64,000 nucleotides of DNA from Paraburkholderia ginsengiterrae. GTDB taxonomy: Bacteria > Pseudomonadota > Gammaproteobacteria > Burkholderiales > Burkholderiaceae. A program made the translations under genes and the position numbers. Location: the NCBI RefSeq assembly GCF_001645125.1, contig NZ_LXKA01000110.1:434001-498000 (forward strand), read 5' to 3'. Below the pieces are notes generated by a model that ran no database searches, had not been told where the DNA came from, and saw nothing but the letters and a program-made list of their open reading frames with translations. Numbering within the stretch: position 1 is the stretch's first letter; the number at the start of each line of letters is the position of its first letter. Shown here in pieces: positions 1 through 9,205 of the stretch.

Positions 1-78
1 AGTTTGAATCACCGGATCATTCGACCGGATAAATACCATGCACGCGACGGGGCCAGGTGCATAACAAGACGGACGAGG

Positions 79-99
79 CCGGCCGCCCATGGCGGCCGG
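79..99. terminator. GC-rich hairpin, possible terminator of the gene left of the window
   Basis: A perfect 9-bp stem (CCGGCCGCC, loop CAT, GGCGGCCGG) with no clear U-tract after it. It sits before the ycgR promoter, so it could end the transcript of an upstream gene, probably flagellar. Nothing convincing is coded in bases 1-160; a reading frame from the left edge closes at about base 30 and may be the tail of that gene. Confidence 0.4.
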
Positions 100-160
100 T
101 CCACCCGCACCAGGGATTGCGCCTTTTAACGTTTGCGGCAAATAATTCATTACAACGCCC

Positions 161-187
161 TAAATTTTGACGGGACGCTGCCGCTAA
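161..187 (+). promoter_or_regulatory. sigma-28 (FliA) promoter of ycgR
   Basis: TAAATTTT at 161-168, an 11-base spacer, then GCCGCTAA at 180-187. This matches the flagellar sigma-28 consensus TAAAGTTT-N11-GCCGATAA at 14 of 16 positions with exact spacing. It lies about 100 bases before ycgR, which fits late-class flagellar expression. Confidence 0.8.
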
Positions 188-303
188 TCAGTTACACCTG
201 ATACCGGAAAGCGCAGTAATGTCCGGTTGAAAGCGCGTGCTGCGGCTTCGATGAAGACCGCGCGAAAGCCCCAAAAGGAGCCTTGGCACGCGATCGCAAG
301 AAT

Positions 304-1095
304 ATGCATACCGGCAAGCCCATGGATACTACCCAGTCGAACGGCCAAACCGACACGCACGGCCAGCCTCCCGCTCCGCTAGACGAAAGCGCCAATGATT
401 TTGGCCGTCGCAACCCGCTGGAGATCGGCGTTCAGCTGCGCAATCTCGTCAATCGCGGCGATTTCCTCACTGCTCAATACGCCGGCGGCCAGATCGTGAC
501 GCGGCTGCTCGACGTGGACGTGCGCGGCCGTACGTTCACGTTCGATTGGGGCGCGTTGCCCGAGCAGAACAAAGGGCTGCTCGCCGCGCCGCGCTGCCAG
601 TTCCACGCCCAGCCGGACGGTGTGCGCGTCGAATTCGCCACCGCCACGCCGCGCGAAACCCGTTACGAAGGGCTGCCCGCATTCGAGGCCGACTTCCCCG
701 AGGTGCTGTTTTACGTGCAGCGCCGCGAGTATTTCCGCGTCGACGCGCCGATTCTCGACCCGTACATGTGCACCGGCCGCCTGCCTGAAGGCGATACGTT
801 CCGCTTCGAAGTGCACGACCTGTCGCTCGGCGGCGTCGGCATGCGCACCGCCGACGTGCGCGTGGCCGAGTTGCCGATGGGCACGCGCCTGATGGATTGC
901 GAACTGTCGCTCGGCGGGCTCGGCCGGCTCTCGCTCGATCTGCAGCTCGTGTCGCATCGCTCCACTGCGTTGCCGAACGGCACGCAGCGCTATCAACTCG
1001 GCTTCCGTTTTCTGGCACTGCCGGGCAGCGCGGAGAACACGCTGCAACGTCTGATTACCCAGCTCGAGATGAAGCGCCGCTCACTCGCGCGCTGA
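304..1095 (+). CDS. ycgR: flagellar brake protein YcgR (PilZ domain)
   Basis: A c-di-GMP receptor that slows the flagellar motor when the messenger is high. About 263 residues: an N-terminal YcgR domain, then a PilZ domain. The PilZ c-di-GMP contacts are visible as an RxxxR motif (RREYFR, about two fifths to halfway along) and a DxSxxG motif (DLSLGG). Both signatures being intact suggests a functional receptor. The start is uncertain: a TTG at 283 lies only two bases after a strong AAAGGAG, and ATG at 304 or 322 lacks a good ribosome binding site. The domains begin well after all three, so function is unaffected. The gene stands alone between a sigma-28 promoter and the flgKL promoter. Confidence 0.88.
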   Translation: MHTGKPMDTTQSNGQTDTHGQPPAPLDESANDFGRRNPLEIGVQLRNLVNRGDFLTAQYAGGQIVTRLLDVDVRGRTFTFDWGALPEQNKGLLAAPRCQFHAQPDGVRVEFATATPRETRYEGLPAFEADFPEVLFYVQRREYFRVDAPILDPYMCTGRLPEGDTFRFEVHDLSLGGVGMRTADVRVAELPMGTRLMDCELSLGGLGRLSLDLQLVSHRSTALPNGTQRYQLGFRFLALPGSAENTLQRLITQLEMKRRSLAR

Positions 1096-1199
1096 TCTTC
1101 GCGGCACGATTCGCGGAACGACCCGCGGCATGACCCGGCGCCACGACTGGCAAGGCTCGCAAACGTTGAAACAAAAGCCGGGCATGCAGCGCAATAGCC

Positions 1200-1226
1200 T
1201 CAATTTTTCGTTATTGGGGCCGTTAA
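1200..1226 (+). promoter_or_regulatory. sigma-28 (FliA) promoter of flgKL
   Basis: TCAATTTT at 1200-1207, an 11-base spacer, then GCCGTTAA at 1219-1226. Close to TAAAGTTT-N11-GCCGATAA with exact spacing, 58 bases before the flgK start. This fits late expression of the hook-filament junction proteins. Confidence 0.78.
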
Positions 1227-1283
1227 ACAGACTGTTCAAGTAACGCGGCGGCAAGTGGTCGGTGTCGCCCTTCAGGATGGCGC

Positions 1284-3257
1284 ATGTCCAATCTAATCAA
1301 TCTCGGCCTCAGCGGACTGAACGCAGCCCAGTGGGGACTCACGACGACTGGCCAGAACATCAGCAACGCGTCGACGCCAGGCTACACCATCGAAACGCCG
1401 GTGTATGCGGAAACGGGTGGCCAGTACACGGGTTCCGGCTATCTGCCGCAAGGCGTCTCGACCACCACCGTGACGCGCCAGTACAGCCAGTATCTGACCA
1501 CTGAGCTCAACAATGCACAGTCGTCGGGCAGCTCGTTGTCGACGTACAACTCGCTGATTTCGCAACTGAACAATCTGATCGGCAGCCCGACCGCCGGGAT
1601 TGCAAGCGCGATCACCAGCTATTTCACCGGCTTGCAGAACGTCTCGAACAACGCGTCCAGCCTGGCCACGCGGCAGACCGCGATGAGTGGCGCGCAGACG
1701 CTTGTCAACCAGATCAACGCCGCCGGTCAGCAATACGACGCGCTGCGCCAGAGCGTCAACACGCAGCTCTCGAACACGGTCTCGCAGATCAACAGCTACA
1801 CGCAGCAGATCGCGCAGCTGAACGGCCAGATCTCCCAGGCCAGCTCGCAAGGCCAGCCGCCGAACCAGTTGCTGGATCAGCGCGATCAAGCCGTGTCCCA
1901 GCTCTCGCAGCTGATCGGCGTGCAGGTGGTCAACAGCAACGGCAGCTACAGCGTTTTCATGGGCAACGGCCAGCCGCTCGTGTCCTCCACCAACAGTTAT
2001 AACCTCGGCACGGCGCCCTCCACGGGCGACACGAGCGAACTGTCGGTGCAGTATCTCGGCCAGGCCGGCGCCAATCCGGCGGCCACGCCGCAAAACCTGC
2101 CGGACAGCAAGATCACGGGCGGCACGCTCGGTGGCCTGCTCGCGTTCCGCAGCCAGACGCTCGATCCGGGCGAAGCGCAGCTCGGCGCGATTGCCGTGAG
2201 CTTCGCCTCGCAGGTCAACTCGCAGAACCAGCTCGGCATCACGCTCGCCGGCGCCCAGGGTGGCGCGCTGTTTTCGGTGGGTGGCCCGACGGTTTATGCG
2301 AACACGCAGAACACCGGCAACGCGCAGCTGAACGTATCGTTCGCGAACCCCGCGCAGCCGACCACCGGCGACTACACGCTGGCCTACAACGGCACCACCT
2401 ACACGCTGACCAACAATTCGACGGGTGCGGTGGTGGGTTCGGCGACCACCCTGGCCCAGCCGATCAACGGCCTGAATTTCTCGACCACCGGCACGATGAA
2501 CCCCGGTGACTCGTTCACGGTCGAGCCGACCCGCGGCGCGCTGAACAGCTTCGCGACCGCCACCACCGACCCGTCGGCGCTTGCCGCCGCGGCGCCGGTG
2601 CTCGGCGCGGCCACGGCGAGCAACACCGGCACCGGCACGATCACGCAGGGCACGGTGACGGCCGGCTACACCATGCCGAACGCGACCACCACGCTGACGT
2701 ACAACGGCGCGGGTCTGTCCGGCTTCGCGGCGGGTTCGACGGTGACGGTGGCGGGCACGCCCCCGACCAGCTATCCGATCGCCAGTGCGGCGACCGTGGT
2801 GCCGTATTCGGCGGCCACGGGCGCCGCGCTCACGATCACCAGCGCGACCGCCGGCCAGATGAACAACGTCTCGGTGACGATCAGTGGCGCGCCGGCTGCC
2901 GGCGACACGTTCACCATCGGGCCGAACACCGGCGCCACCAACGACGGCCGCAACGCATTGGCGCTGTCGAATCTGTCCACCGCGAAAGCGCTGGCGGGCG
3001 GCACGGTCACGCTGTCGGGCGCGTACGCGAACTACGTCAACCAGATCGGCAACCAGACCAACCAGGTGCAAACCGCGAGCACGGCGCAGACTTCGCTGGT
3101 GACGCAGATCACCACCGCGCAGCAGTCGGTGTCGGGCGTGAATATCAATGAAGAAGCAGCCAACCTGCTTCAGTATCAGCAGATGTATCAGGCTAACAGC
3201 AAGGTCATCCAGACCGCGCAGACCCTGTTCCAGACGATACTTGGCATCTTCCAGTGA
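1284..3257 (+). CDS. flgK: flagellar hook-associated protein 1 (FlgK)
   Basis: First hook-filament junction protein, exported through the flagellar secretion channel and placed at the hook tip before FlgL. 657 residues, longer than the 547 of Salmonella FlgK. The N-terminus (LGLSGLNAAQWGLTTTGQNISN) has the conserved heptad and ASNTG-type region of axial proteins. The C-terminus (NEEAANLLQYQQMYQANSKV) is the matching coiled-coil half. The extra length is a Ser/Thr/Gly/Ala-rich central region (about residues 330-580) with a repeated motif of the form SxSGxxxxGDxFTVxP. AGGA stands six bases before the ATG. flgL follows after 10 bases. Confidence 0.97.
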   Translation: MSNLINLGLSGLNAAQWGLTTTGQNISNASTPGYTIETPVYAETGGQYTGSGYLPQGVSTTTVTRQYSQYLTTELNNAQSSGSSLSTYNSLISQLNNLIGSPTAGIASAITSYFTGLQNVSNNASSLATRQTAMSGAQTLVNQINAAGQQYDALRQSVNTQLSNTVSQINSYTQQIAQLNGQISQASSQGQPPNQLLDQRDQAVSQLSQLIGVQVVNSNGSYSVFMGNGQPLVSSTNSYNLGTAPSTGDTSELSVQYLGQAGANPAATPQNLPDSKITGGTLGGLLAFRSQTLDPGEAQLGAIAVSFASQVNSQNQLGITLAGAQGGALFSVGGPTVYANTQNTGNAQLNVSFANPAQPTTGDYTLAYNGTTYTLTNNSTGAVVGSATTLAQPINGLNFSTTGTMNPGDSFTVEPTRGALNSFATATTDPSALAAAAPVLGAATASNTGTGTITQGTVTAGYTMPNATTTLTYNGAGLSGFAAGSTVTVAGTPPTSYPIASAATVVPYSAATGAALTITSATAGQMNNVSVTISGAPAAGDTFTIGPNTGATNDGRNALALSNLSTAKALAGGTVTLSGAYANYVNQIGNQTNQVQTASTAQTSLVTQITTAQQSVSGVNINEEAANLLQYQQMYQANSKVIQTAQTLFQTILGIFQ

Positions 3258-3267
3258 GGCGTTGAAC

Positions 3268-4491
3268 ATGCGCATCTCAAGTACGCAGTACTTCACCATG
3301 AACGTGGCGACGATGAGCGATCAGCAAGCTCAGCTGTCGCAGCTGTACCAGGAGATTTCCAGCGGCGTGAGCCTCTCCTCGCCGTCGGACAATCCGCTCG
3401 GCGCGGCGCAGGCCGTGCAGTTGAGCTCGACTGCCACCACCCTGTCGCAATACACCAGCAATCAGGGCACCGCGCTCGCCTCGCTGCAGCAGGAAGACAC
3501 CACGCTCGGCAGCGTCAACACGGTGCTGCAAAGCATCCATACGCTGGTGCTGCGCGCCGGCGACGGCTCGCTGAACGACGGCGACCGCGGTTCGATCGCG
3601 ACGCAACTGCAAAGCCTTCGCAGCCAGCTGATGACGCTCGCCAATGCGACCGACCCGCAGGGCAACTACCTGTTCGCGGGCTATCAAAGCGGCGCGCAAC
3701 CGTACACTACGAACGCGGCCGGCGTCGTGGCCTACTCGGGCGACACTGGCACGCCGACCGTGCAGGTCACCGACTCGCACCTTGTGCAAACCGGCGACAA
3801 CGGCCTCGCGATTTTCGGCAGCGTGGCGCCGATCGGTACCAACGCGGTGCCGGCGGCGACGGCCGGCAACACCGGCACGGGCGTGGTCAGTTCGGTGAGC
3901 CTGACCAACCCGACCAATCCGGCGAACGCGGATAAGTATTCGATCAACTTCACCTCGGCGACCACTTACACGGTGAGTCAGACCAATCCGGCTACCGGCG
4001 TGACGACCACGGGTGGGCCGCAGCCCTTCACGGCCGGTTCGTCCATCACGCTCGGCGGCCAATCGGTGTCGATCAGCGGTGCGCCGAACGCGGGCGACAG
4101 CTTCACGGTGACGCCGGCGACGCAAGGCAGCATGGACGTGTTCGCCAATCTGAGCCAGCTGATCACGACGCTGCAAACGCCGGTGTCGGGCGGTGCCTCG
4201 ACCGCGAGTTTCCAGAGCGCCTTGACCACCAGTATGGCCCAGCTCGAAAACACGATGAACAACGTCGTGACCGCGCAGGCAGCGGTGGGTGGCCGTGAAC
4301 AGGAAGTGCAGGCCTTGCAGACGGTCACGCAAACCAACACGCTGCAGACCTCGAGCAACCTCGCGAATCTGACGCAGACCGACATGGCCAAGACGATCGG
4401 TCAGTACACGATGACGCAGAACGCGCTGCAAGCCGCGCAACAGGCGTTCGTGAAGATTCAGAGCGTCTCGCTGTTCCAGTACCTGAACTGA
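3268..4491 (+). CDS. flgL: flagellar hook-associated protein 3 (FlgL)
   Basis: Second hook-filament junction protein, on which filament assembly starts. 407 residues, against 317 in Salmonella. It opens with MRISSTQYF and has flagellin-like N- and C-terminal coiled-coil regions (the C-terminal part covers roughly the last 100 residues). A central inserted beta-rich domain carries SISGAPNAGDSFTVTP, the same motif seen in the upstream FlgK. An upstream in-frame ATG at 3148 lies inside flgK and is not the start. A strong bidirectional hairpin closes the flgKL transcript. Confidence 0.96.
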   Translation: MRISSTQYFTMNVATMSDQQAQLSQLYQEISSGVSLSSPSDNPLGAAQAVQLSSTATTLSQYTSNQGTALASLQQEDTTLGSVNTVLQSIHTLVLRAGDGSLNDGDRGSIATQLQSLRSQLMTLANATDPQGNYLFAGYQSGAQPYTTNAAGVVAYSGDTGTPTVQVTDSHLVQTGDNGLAIFGSVAPIGTNAVPAATAGNTGTGVVSSVSLTNPTNPANADKYSINFTSATTYTVSQTNPATGVTTTGGPQPFTAGSSITLGGQSVSISGAPNAGDSFTVTPATQGSMDVFANLSQLITTLQTPVSGGASTASFQSALTTSMAQLENTMNNVVTAQAAVGGREQEVQALQTVTQTNTLQTSSNLANLTQTDMAKTIGQYTMTQNALQAAQQAFVKIQSVSLFQYLN

Positions 4492-4512
4492 TCGCACGAG
4501 CGGGTCTGAAAC

Positions 4513-4558
4513 GAAGAAGGGCGGAACCGGTGTGAGCCGGTTCCGCCCTTCTTCTTTT
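4513..4558. terminator. bidirectional terminator between flgL and fliR
   Basis: A perfect 18-bp stem (arms 4513-4530 and 4537-4554, loop TGTGAG) with TTTT after it on the plus strand and a matching A/T-rich flank on the other side. It lies between the convergent flgKL and fliL-R transcripts. Confidence 0.92.
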
Positions 4559-4595
4559 GGAGCGTGTGCCGTGGCGCGGCGCGCGGTGATTTGCG

Positions 4596-5378
4596 CTATC
4601 TGAACCCGGCCGCCACGCGTCCCATCTGGTCGATGCCGATGTCGAACAGGCGCATGAAGAACGGAATCATGTTCGGGATCATCAACTGCAGAAGCAGCAG
4701 GCCGATCAGCGCGGTCAGCGGGAAGCCGATCTGGAACACGCCGATCTGCGGCGCGGCGCGATTCAGAATGCCCAGCGCGAGGTTGGTGATCAGGAGCGCG
4801 GCGACGACCGGCAGCGACAGCAGCAGGCCCGCCGAAAACACCGTGCTGCCAAAGGTTGCCAGCGTGCGCCAGCCGGGCGCGCCGAGAACGTTCGCCGACA
4901 CCGGCACCGACTGGAACGTGGCGAGCAGCGCGCTGATCATCTGCAGATGCCCGTCGATTACGAGAAACACCAGCATGGCGAGCGTGTTCATGTAGCTCGC
5001 CAGCACCTGGCTCGAACTGCTCACCTGCGGATCGAAGAAACTTGCAAAGCCGAGACCCATGCCGAGGCCGACGAAGTCGCCCGTGGCGCTGACCGCCTGA
5101 AACACGAGTTGCATCGTAAAGCCGAGCGCGATGCCGATCAGGAACTGGTTGACGATGATCCACACGCCCGCGGCGGAAAACACCGTGACTTGCGGCAGCG
5201 CGCCGAGCGTGGGTGCGACGATGATCGTGATGAAGGCCGCGAGTCCGATCTTCACTCGGGTGGGCAGCGAGCGGTTGCCGAGCACCGGCGCGGTGGCGAC
5301 CAGCGCGAGAATCCGCACGAACGGCCACAGGAACGCGGTGAGCCAGACGTTCAGCTGTGCGTAGGTGACGGAAAACAT
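4596..5378 (-). CDS. fliR: flagellar export gate protein FliR
   Basis: Inner-membrane component of the FliPQR export gate in the flagellar type III secretion core. 260 residues, the usual length, with about six hydrophobic segments and the family N-terminus (WPFVRILALVATAPVLG). Last gene of the fliLMNOPQR operon on the minus strand; fliQ ends 37 bases before its start. Confidence 0.96.
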   Translation of the reverse strand: MFSVTYAQLNVWLTAFLWPFVRILALVATAPVLGNRSLPTRVKIGLAAFITIIVAPTLGALPQVTVFSAAGVWIIVNQFLIGIALGFTMQLVFQAVSATGDFVGLGMGLGFASFFDPQVSSSSQVLASYMNTLAMLVFLVIDGHLQMISALLATFQSVPVSANVLGAPGWRTLATFGSTVFSAGLLLSLPVVAALLITNLALGILNRAAPQIGVFQIGFPLTALIGLLLLQLMIPNMIPFFMRLFDIGIDQMGRVAAGFR

Positions 5379-5415
5379 CGCGGCAGGGCAGGGAAGGTTG
5401 AGACCGGCGCCGCGC

Positions 5416-5685
5416 TCAGTTGACGAGCGTCGGAATGTTGGTGAGCGTCTGGCGCAGATAGTCGAGGATGGTCGTCAGCATCCACGGACCGGCGATCACC
5501 ATCGTGATGGCAATCGCGAGCAGCTTCGGAATGAACGACAGCGTGCTTTCGTTGATCTGCGTGGCGGCCTGGAACAGGCTCACCACCAGACCGACCACCA
5601 GCGCGACCAGCAGCAGCGGCGCGGCGAGCAGCAGGCCGACATACATGGCCTGGTGCGCGAGCGTCATGACGGATTCTTGATTCAT
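5416..5685 (-). CDS. fliQ: flagellar export gate protein FliQ
   Basis: Small helical-hairpin subunit (89 residues, two transmembrane helices) of the FliPQR export gate. The family N-terminus MNQESVMTLAHQAM and the LVVGLVVSLFQAATQINE turn region are present. It sits between fliP and fliR, as is standard. Confidence 0.96.
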   Translation of the reverse strand: MNQESVMTLAHQAMYVGLLLAAPLLLVALVVGLVVSLFQAATQINESTLSFIPKLLAIAITMVIAGPWMLTTILDYLRQTLTNIPTLVN

Positions 5686-5742
5686 GGAGTCGGAACCGGA
5701 TGCGTAGGGCTTAAAGGGCGTAAGCGGGCGCGCAACGCGCGG

Positions 5743-6600
5743 TTAAACGAAGCTCTGTGCGAGCGAGCCAATCAGCAACTGCCAGCCATCCACCAGCACG
5801 AACAGCATCAGCTTGAACGGCAGCGAAATCGTCGCGGGCGACACCATCATCATACCCATCGACATCAGCACGCTCGCCACCACCATGTCGATGATGAGGA
5901 ACGGAATGAAAATCGTGAAGCCGATCTGGAAGCCGGTTTTCAGCTCGCTGGTCACGAACGAGGGCACCAGCAGCGACAGCGGCACATCTTCAGGGCCTTG
6001 CATCGGCGCGGCGTGCGAGATGCGGGCGAAAAGAGCGAGGTCGGTTTCGCGGGTCTGGCGCAGCATGAAGGTCTTGAACGGCGCGAGGCCGCGGTTGACA
6101 GCGGTTTCCATCGGCAGCGAGCCGTCAGAAAACGGCTTGTAGCCATCGGTGTAGGCCTTGTCGAGCACCGGCGACATCACGAACAGCGTGAGGAACAGCG
6201 CTAGCCCGACCAGCACCTGGTTCGGCGGCGTGGTGCTCGTGCCGAGCGCCTGGCGCAGCAGCGAGAGCACGATGATGATGCGCGTGAAGCTCGTCATCAT
6301 CAGCACCATGGCCGGCAGGAACGACAGCATCGTGAGCAGCAGCATGGTCTGCACGCTCAACGAGTAGGTGGTGCCGCCGTTCGGGCCGGGGCTCGTGTTG
6401 AAGGCCGGCAAGCCGGCGGTTTGCGCGAACGACAGCGTCGGCAGCGCGAGCATCAGCGCCGGCAGCGCGAGCGGGGCGGCGCCGGGCAGCGCGGAACCCA
6501 GCGTGGTGGTGAGTTTCGGAACGGCTTGAGACTTGCGAGCGGATTGCGCTGAATGCGCCGAGTGCGTCGATACCGGCGCGGATTGAACACTGAACTGCAT
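5743..6600 (-). CDS. fliP: flagellar export gate protein FliP
   Basis: Core subunit of the FliPQR export gate. 285 residues with this start, slightly longer than the 245 of E. coli. After an Ala/Ser-rich leader comes a cleavable-looking signal segment ([18 protein letters not shown]), then the FliP membrane region with [15 protein letters not shown] and [16 protein letters not shown]. The chosen ATG overlaps the fliO stop by one base (TAATG), which indicates translational coupling; the open frame continues upstream but would run through fliO. Confidence 0.95.
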   Translation of the reverse strand: MQFSVQSAPVSTHSAHSAQSARKSQAVPKLTTTLGSALPGAAPLALPALMLALPTLSFAQTAGLPAFNTSPGPNGGTTYSLSVQTMLLLTMLSFLPAMVLMMTSFTRIIIVLSLLRQALGTSTTPPNQVLVGLALFLTLFVMSPVLDKAYTDGYKPFSDGSLPMETAVNRGLAPFKTFMLRQTRETDLALFARISHAAPMQGPEDVPLSLLVPSFVTSELKTGFQIGFTIFIPFLIIDMVVASVLMSMGMMMVSPATISLPFKLMLFVLVDGWQLLIGSLAQSFV

Positions 6601-7184
6601 TACCGAACCTCGCGGCCTTGCCCGTTGAAACGTTTGCCGACTTCGCCTTTCAACGCATCGCGAAAGCGTTGGCCGAAAGAGCCCGGCAAGGCCGCGCCAG
6701 TGGGTGAATTGCCTGCTTGCGTGGCGCCGGCGGGTTCGACCGCGGCCGATCCCGCGGGCATCGTATGAAGCAGGCGCACGTTGCCGGGCGCGGTGCCGAG
6801 CACCAGCCAGGTATCGCCGATCTCGACCACCGCGACGCGCTCCTTGCCGCCGAGCGAGGCGCCGCCCACCGTCTTCACGAGGCCGCCGCGGTTTGCCGGC
6901 TGCAAGCCGAAGCGGCGCGCGAGCCATGCGCAGCCGAACACCAGGCCGATCACGACCAGCAGCCCGACGATGGTCTGCAGCACCGCGCCGACGCCGAGCG
7001 CCGGAACGGCTGTGCCGGCACCGACACCCGAAGCGATATTCGCGGCGTTGTTGACCGCGTTGATATCGGCAGCACGAGCGGCCGACGTGGCGAGCAGCGC
7101 GACGACCGGCGCCGCGAGCTTCGCGGCCAGCGCGGCGCGAGACAGAACAAGGCGCGCCGTGGCGCGGCCGGCAAAGCGTTTCAT
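6600..7184 (-). CDS. fliO: flagellar assembly protein FliO
   Basis: Membrane scaffold that helps FliP assemble into the export gate. 194 residues: an N-terminal signal-like segment ending near ARAAD, a single transmembrane helix ([20 protein letters not shown]), then a cytoplasmic tail with [16 protein letters not shown], typical of FliO. The start overlaps the fliN stop by four bases (ATGA). Confidence 0.93.
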   Translation of the reverse strand: MKRFAGRATARLVLSRAALAAKLAAPVVALLATSAARAADINAVNNAANIASGVGAGTAVPALGVGAVLQTIVGLLVVIGLVFGCAWLARRFGLQPANRGGLVKTVGGASLGGKERVAVVEIGDTWLVLGTAPGNVRLLHTMPAGSAAVEPAGATQAGNSPTGAALPGSFGQRFRDALKGEVGKRFNGQGREVR

Positions 7185-7645
7185 CGATTCAGCTTCCGGA
7201 TGCGTTCGGACGGCGTGATGATGTCGGTCAGGCGGATACCGAACTTGTCGTTCACGACCACCACTTCGCCCTGCGCGATCAGGCAGCCGTTCACCAGCAC
7301 GTCCATCGGTTCGCCGGCCATGCCGTCCAGTTCCACCACCGAACCCTGCGCGAGTTGCAGCAGATTGCGGATCGCGATCTTGGTGCGGCCGAGCTCGACG
7401 GTCATCTGGACGGGAATGTCCAGGATCATGTCGATGTCGTTGCGCGTGGAAGTCGCCTCGACTTTCGAGAGCGGCTGGAACACGCCGGCCGAGGCCACGT
7501 TGACTTCCGTGTTGTCGTTCTGCTCGGCCAGCGCGCTGGCCCAGTCGGCCATCGCCGCGTCGTCTTCGGCCGTGGCTGCGTCGGCGGCCAACTGCGCGTC
7601 GATGGCAGCCAGTTCGGCTTCGGGCTTTGCGTTCAGGTCACTCAT
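7181..7645 (-). CDS. fliN: flagellar motor switch protein FliN
   Basis: C-ring protein that, with FliM and FliG, sets motor direction and docks FliH during export. About 154 residues: an acidic Ala-rich N-terminal half, then the SpoA/SurfaceAg domain ([19 protein letters not shown] ... [16 protein letters not shown]). The ATG at 7645 is preferred over the GTG two codons earlier because GGAAGG lies just upstream at the right distance. It overlaps the fliM stop by eight bases. Confidence 0.95.
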   Translation of the reverse strand: MSDLNAKPEAELAAIDAQLAADAATAEDDAAMADWASALAEQNDNTEVNVASAGVFQPLSKVEATSTRNDIDMILDIPVQMTVELGRTKIAIRNLLQLAQGSVVELDGMAGEPMDVLVNGCLIAQGEVVVVNDKFGIRLTDIITPSERIRKLNR

Positions 7646-8636
7646 ATCCACCTTCCTTCATCGTGTCGGCTGCGCTGATCATCTTCTGGACCCGCAACGC
7701 GTACTGACCATTGAAAATTCCGTAACCGCATTCCATCACCGGCACACCGTCGACTTTCGCGGTGATGTGCTCGGGGATGTTGATCGGCAGAACATCGCCT
7801 TTGCGCATGTTCAGGATCTGTTCGAACGTGACCGGCACCTGCGCGAGGTCGGCGGTCAGTTCCACTTCCGCCGCCTGCACCTGCTGCGACAGCACGCGGA
7901 CCCAGCGGCGGTCGACTTCGAGCGCCTCGCCCTGGATCGGCGAAGAGAGGATGTCGCGGATCGGTTCGATCATCGAGTACGGCATGCAGATGTGCAGCGT
8001 GCCGCCCGTCGTGCCGAACTCGATCGAGAACTGCGTGACGATGACGATTTCGTTCGGCGTCGCGACGTTGGCGAACTGCGTGTGCATTTCCGAGCGCACG
8101 AATTCGAACTGCAGCGGACGCACGCTTTTCCACGACGCCGTGTAGTTGTCGAACACCAGGTTCAGCAACTTGTTGATGATGCGCTGCTCGGTCTGCGTGA
8201 AATCGCGCCCTTCGACGCGCGTATGGAAGCGCCCATCGCCGCCGAACAGGTTGTCGACCACGAAGAACACCAGGTTCGGATCGAACACGAACAGCGACGT
8301 GCCGCGCAACGGCTTCACGTGCACCAGGTTCAGGTTGGTCGGGATCGGCAGGTTGCGGGTGAATTCGCTGTACTTCTGCACCTTCACCGGACCGACGGAG
8401 ATTTCCGCCGAGCGCCGCATGAAGTTGAAAATGCCGACGCGCAACAGACGCGCGAAGCGGTCGTTGATGATTTCGAGGCCGGGCATCCGGCCGCGGACGA
8501 TGCGTTCCTGCGTCGCGATGTTGTAGGGCCGTACGCCCGCACGATCGCTTTGCTCGGCTTCCGAGTCGGACTCGCCGGTTACGCCCTTGAGGAGGGCATC
8601 GACCTCCTCCTGGGACATGAACTCTTCGTGGCCCAT
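7638..8636 (-). CDS. fliM: flagellar motor switch protein FliM
   Basis: C-ring protein that binds phospho-CheY and controls rotation direction. 332 residues, normal length. The N-terminal CheY-binding peptide (MSQEEVDALLKGV) is present. The middle CheC-like domain has LFGGDGRF, and a C-terminal SpoA domain follows. It lies between fliL and fliN in the minus-strand operon. Confidence 0.97.
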   Translation of the reverse strand: MGHEEFMSQEEVDALLKGVTGESDSEAEQSDRAGVRPYNIATQERIVRGRMPGLEIINDRFARLLRVGIFNFMRRSAEISVGPVKVQKYSEFTRNLPIPTNLNLVHVKPLRGTSLFVFDPNLVFFVVDNLFGGDGRFHTRVEGRDFTQTEQRIINKLLNLVFDNYTASWKSVRPLQFEFVRSEMHTQFANVATPNEIVIVTQFSIEFGTTGGTLHICMPYSMIEPIRDILSSPIQGEALEVDRRWVRVLSQQVQAAEVELTADLAQVPVTFEQILNMRKGDVLPINIPEHITAKVDGVPVMECGYGIFNGQYALRVQKMISAADTMKEGGYE

Positions 8637-8701
8637 TCCTTATTCCTCGTGCGTCCCTTGGCGGTTGATGATGGCAGCGCTGAATACCGTCACGGCAGAC
8701 G

Positions 8702-9205
8702 TCACTGCACGACGAATTCGGTGAACAGCACGTCCTGGACGTGGATCGGCGCGGCGCCCTTGTCGGTCGGCTGCTCGATCAGCGTTTGCAGTTCCGTGGC
8801 GAGCGCGCGCTTGCCGTCGAGCGGCGCGAGCTCCTCGGGGTGCTTGTTCGACAGCGCGAGCAGGATGCGGCTGCGCACTTCCGGCATGTGGTCGGTGAGT
8901 TCCTGCTGGGTCTTCGCGTCGTTGAGCTTGAGCGTCAGGCCGATGCGCAGGAAATGCTGCTGGCCGTCGTCGGATTGCAGGTTGACGGTCATGGATTCGA
9001 GCGGGAAGAACAGCGGCACCGGCGACGGCGCGGGTTCGGCCGCGGTGGCGGGTGCTACCGGGGCGTGTTGTTTGGACATGAAGAACCACACACCCGCGCC
9101 GGCTGCGCCCGCGGCAATGATCGCAATGAGGGCGATCAGGATGATGCGCTTCAAGGGGCCCGGCGAGGCGGGCGCGGCTTGCTGGTTTGCGGTTGTGGTT
9201 GCCAT
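8702..9205 (-). CDS. fliL: flagellar basal body-associated protein FliL
   Basis: Single-pass inner-membrane protein around the stator that supports torque. 167 residues: a short Ala/Pro/Thr N-terminus, one transmembrane helix (about residues 20-43), a Pro/Ala linker, and a periplasmic FliL domain ending in VQDVLFTEFVVQ, the family C-terminus. First gene of fliLMNOPQR; its upstream ribosome binding site is weak. Confidence 0.95.
   Translation of the reverse strand: MATTTANQQAAPASPGPLKRIILIALIAIIAAGAAGAGVWFFMSKQHAPVAPATAAEPAPSPVPLFFPLESMTVNLQSDDGQQHFLRIGLTLKLNDAKTQQELTDHMPEVRSRILLALSNKHPEELAPLDGKRALATELQTLIEQPTDKGAAPIHVQDVLFTEFVVQ

Noticed and set aside
1293-3299. 668-codon open frame antisense to flgK
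   Set aside because: Arg/Val-rich product that mirrors the GC-rich codons of flgK; no ribosome binding site or domain, and flgK is certain.
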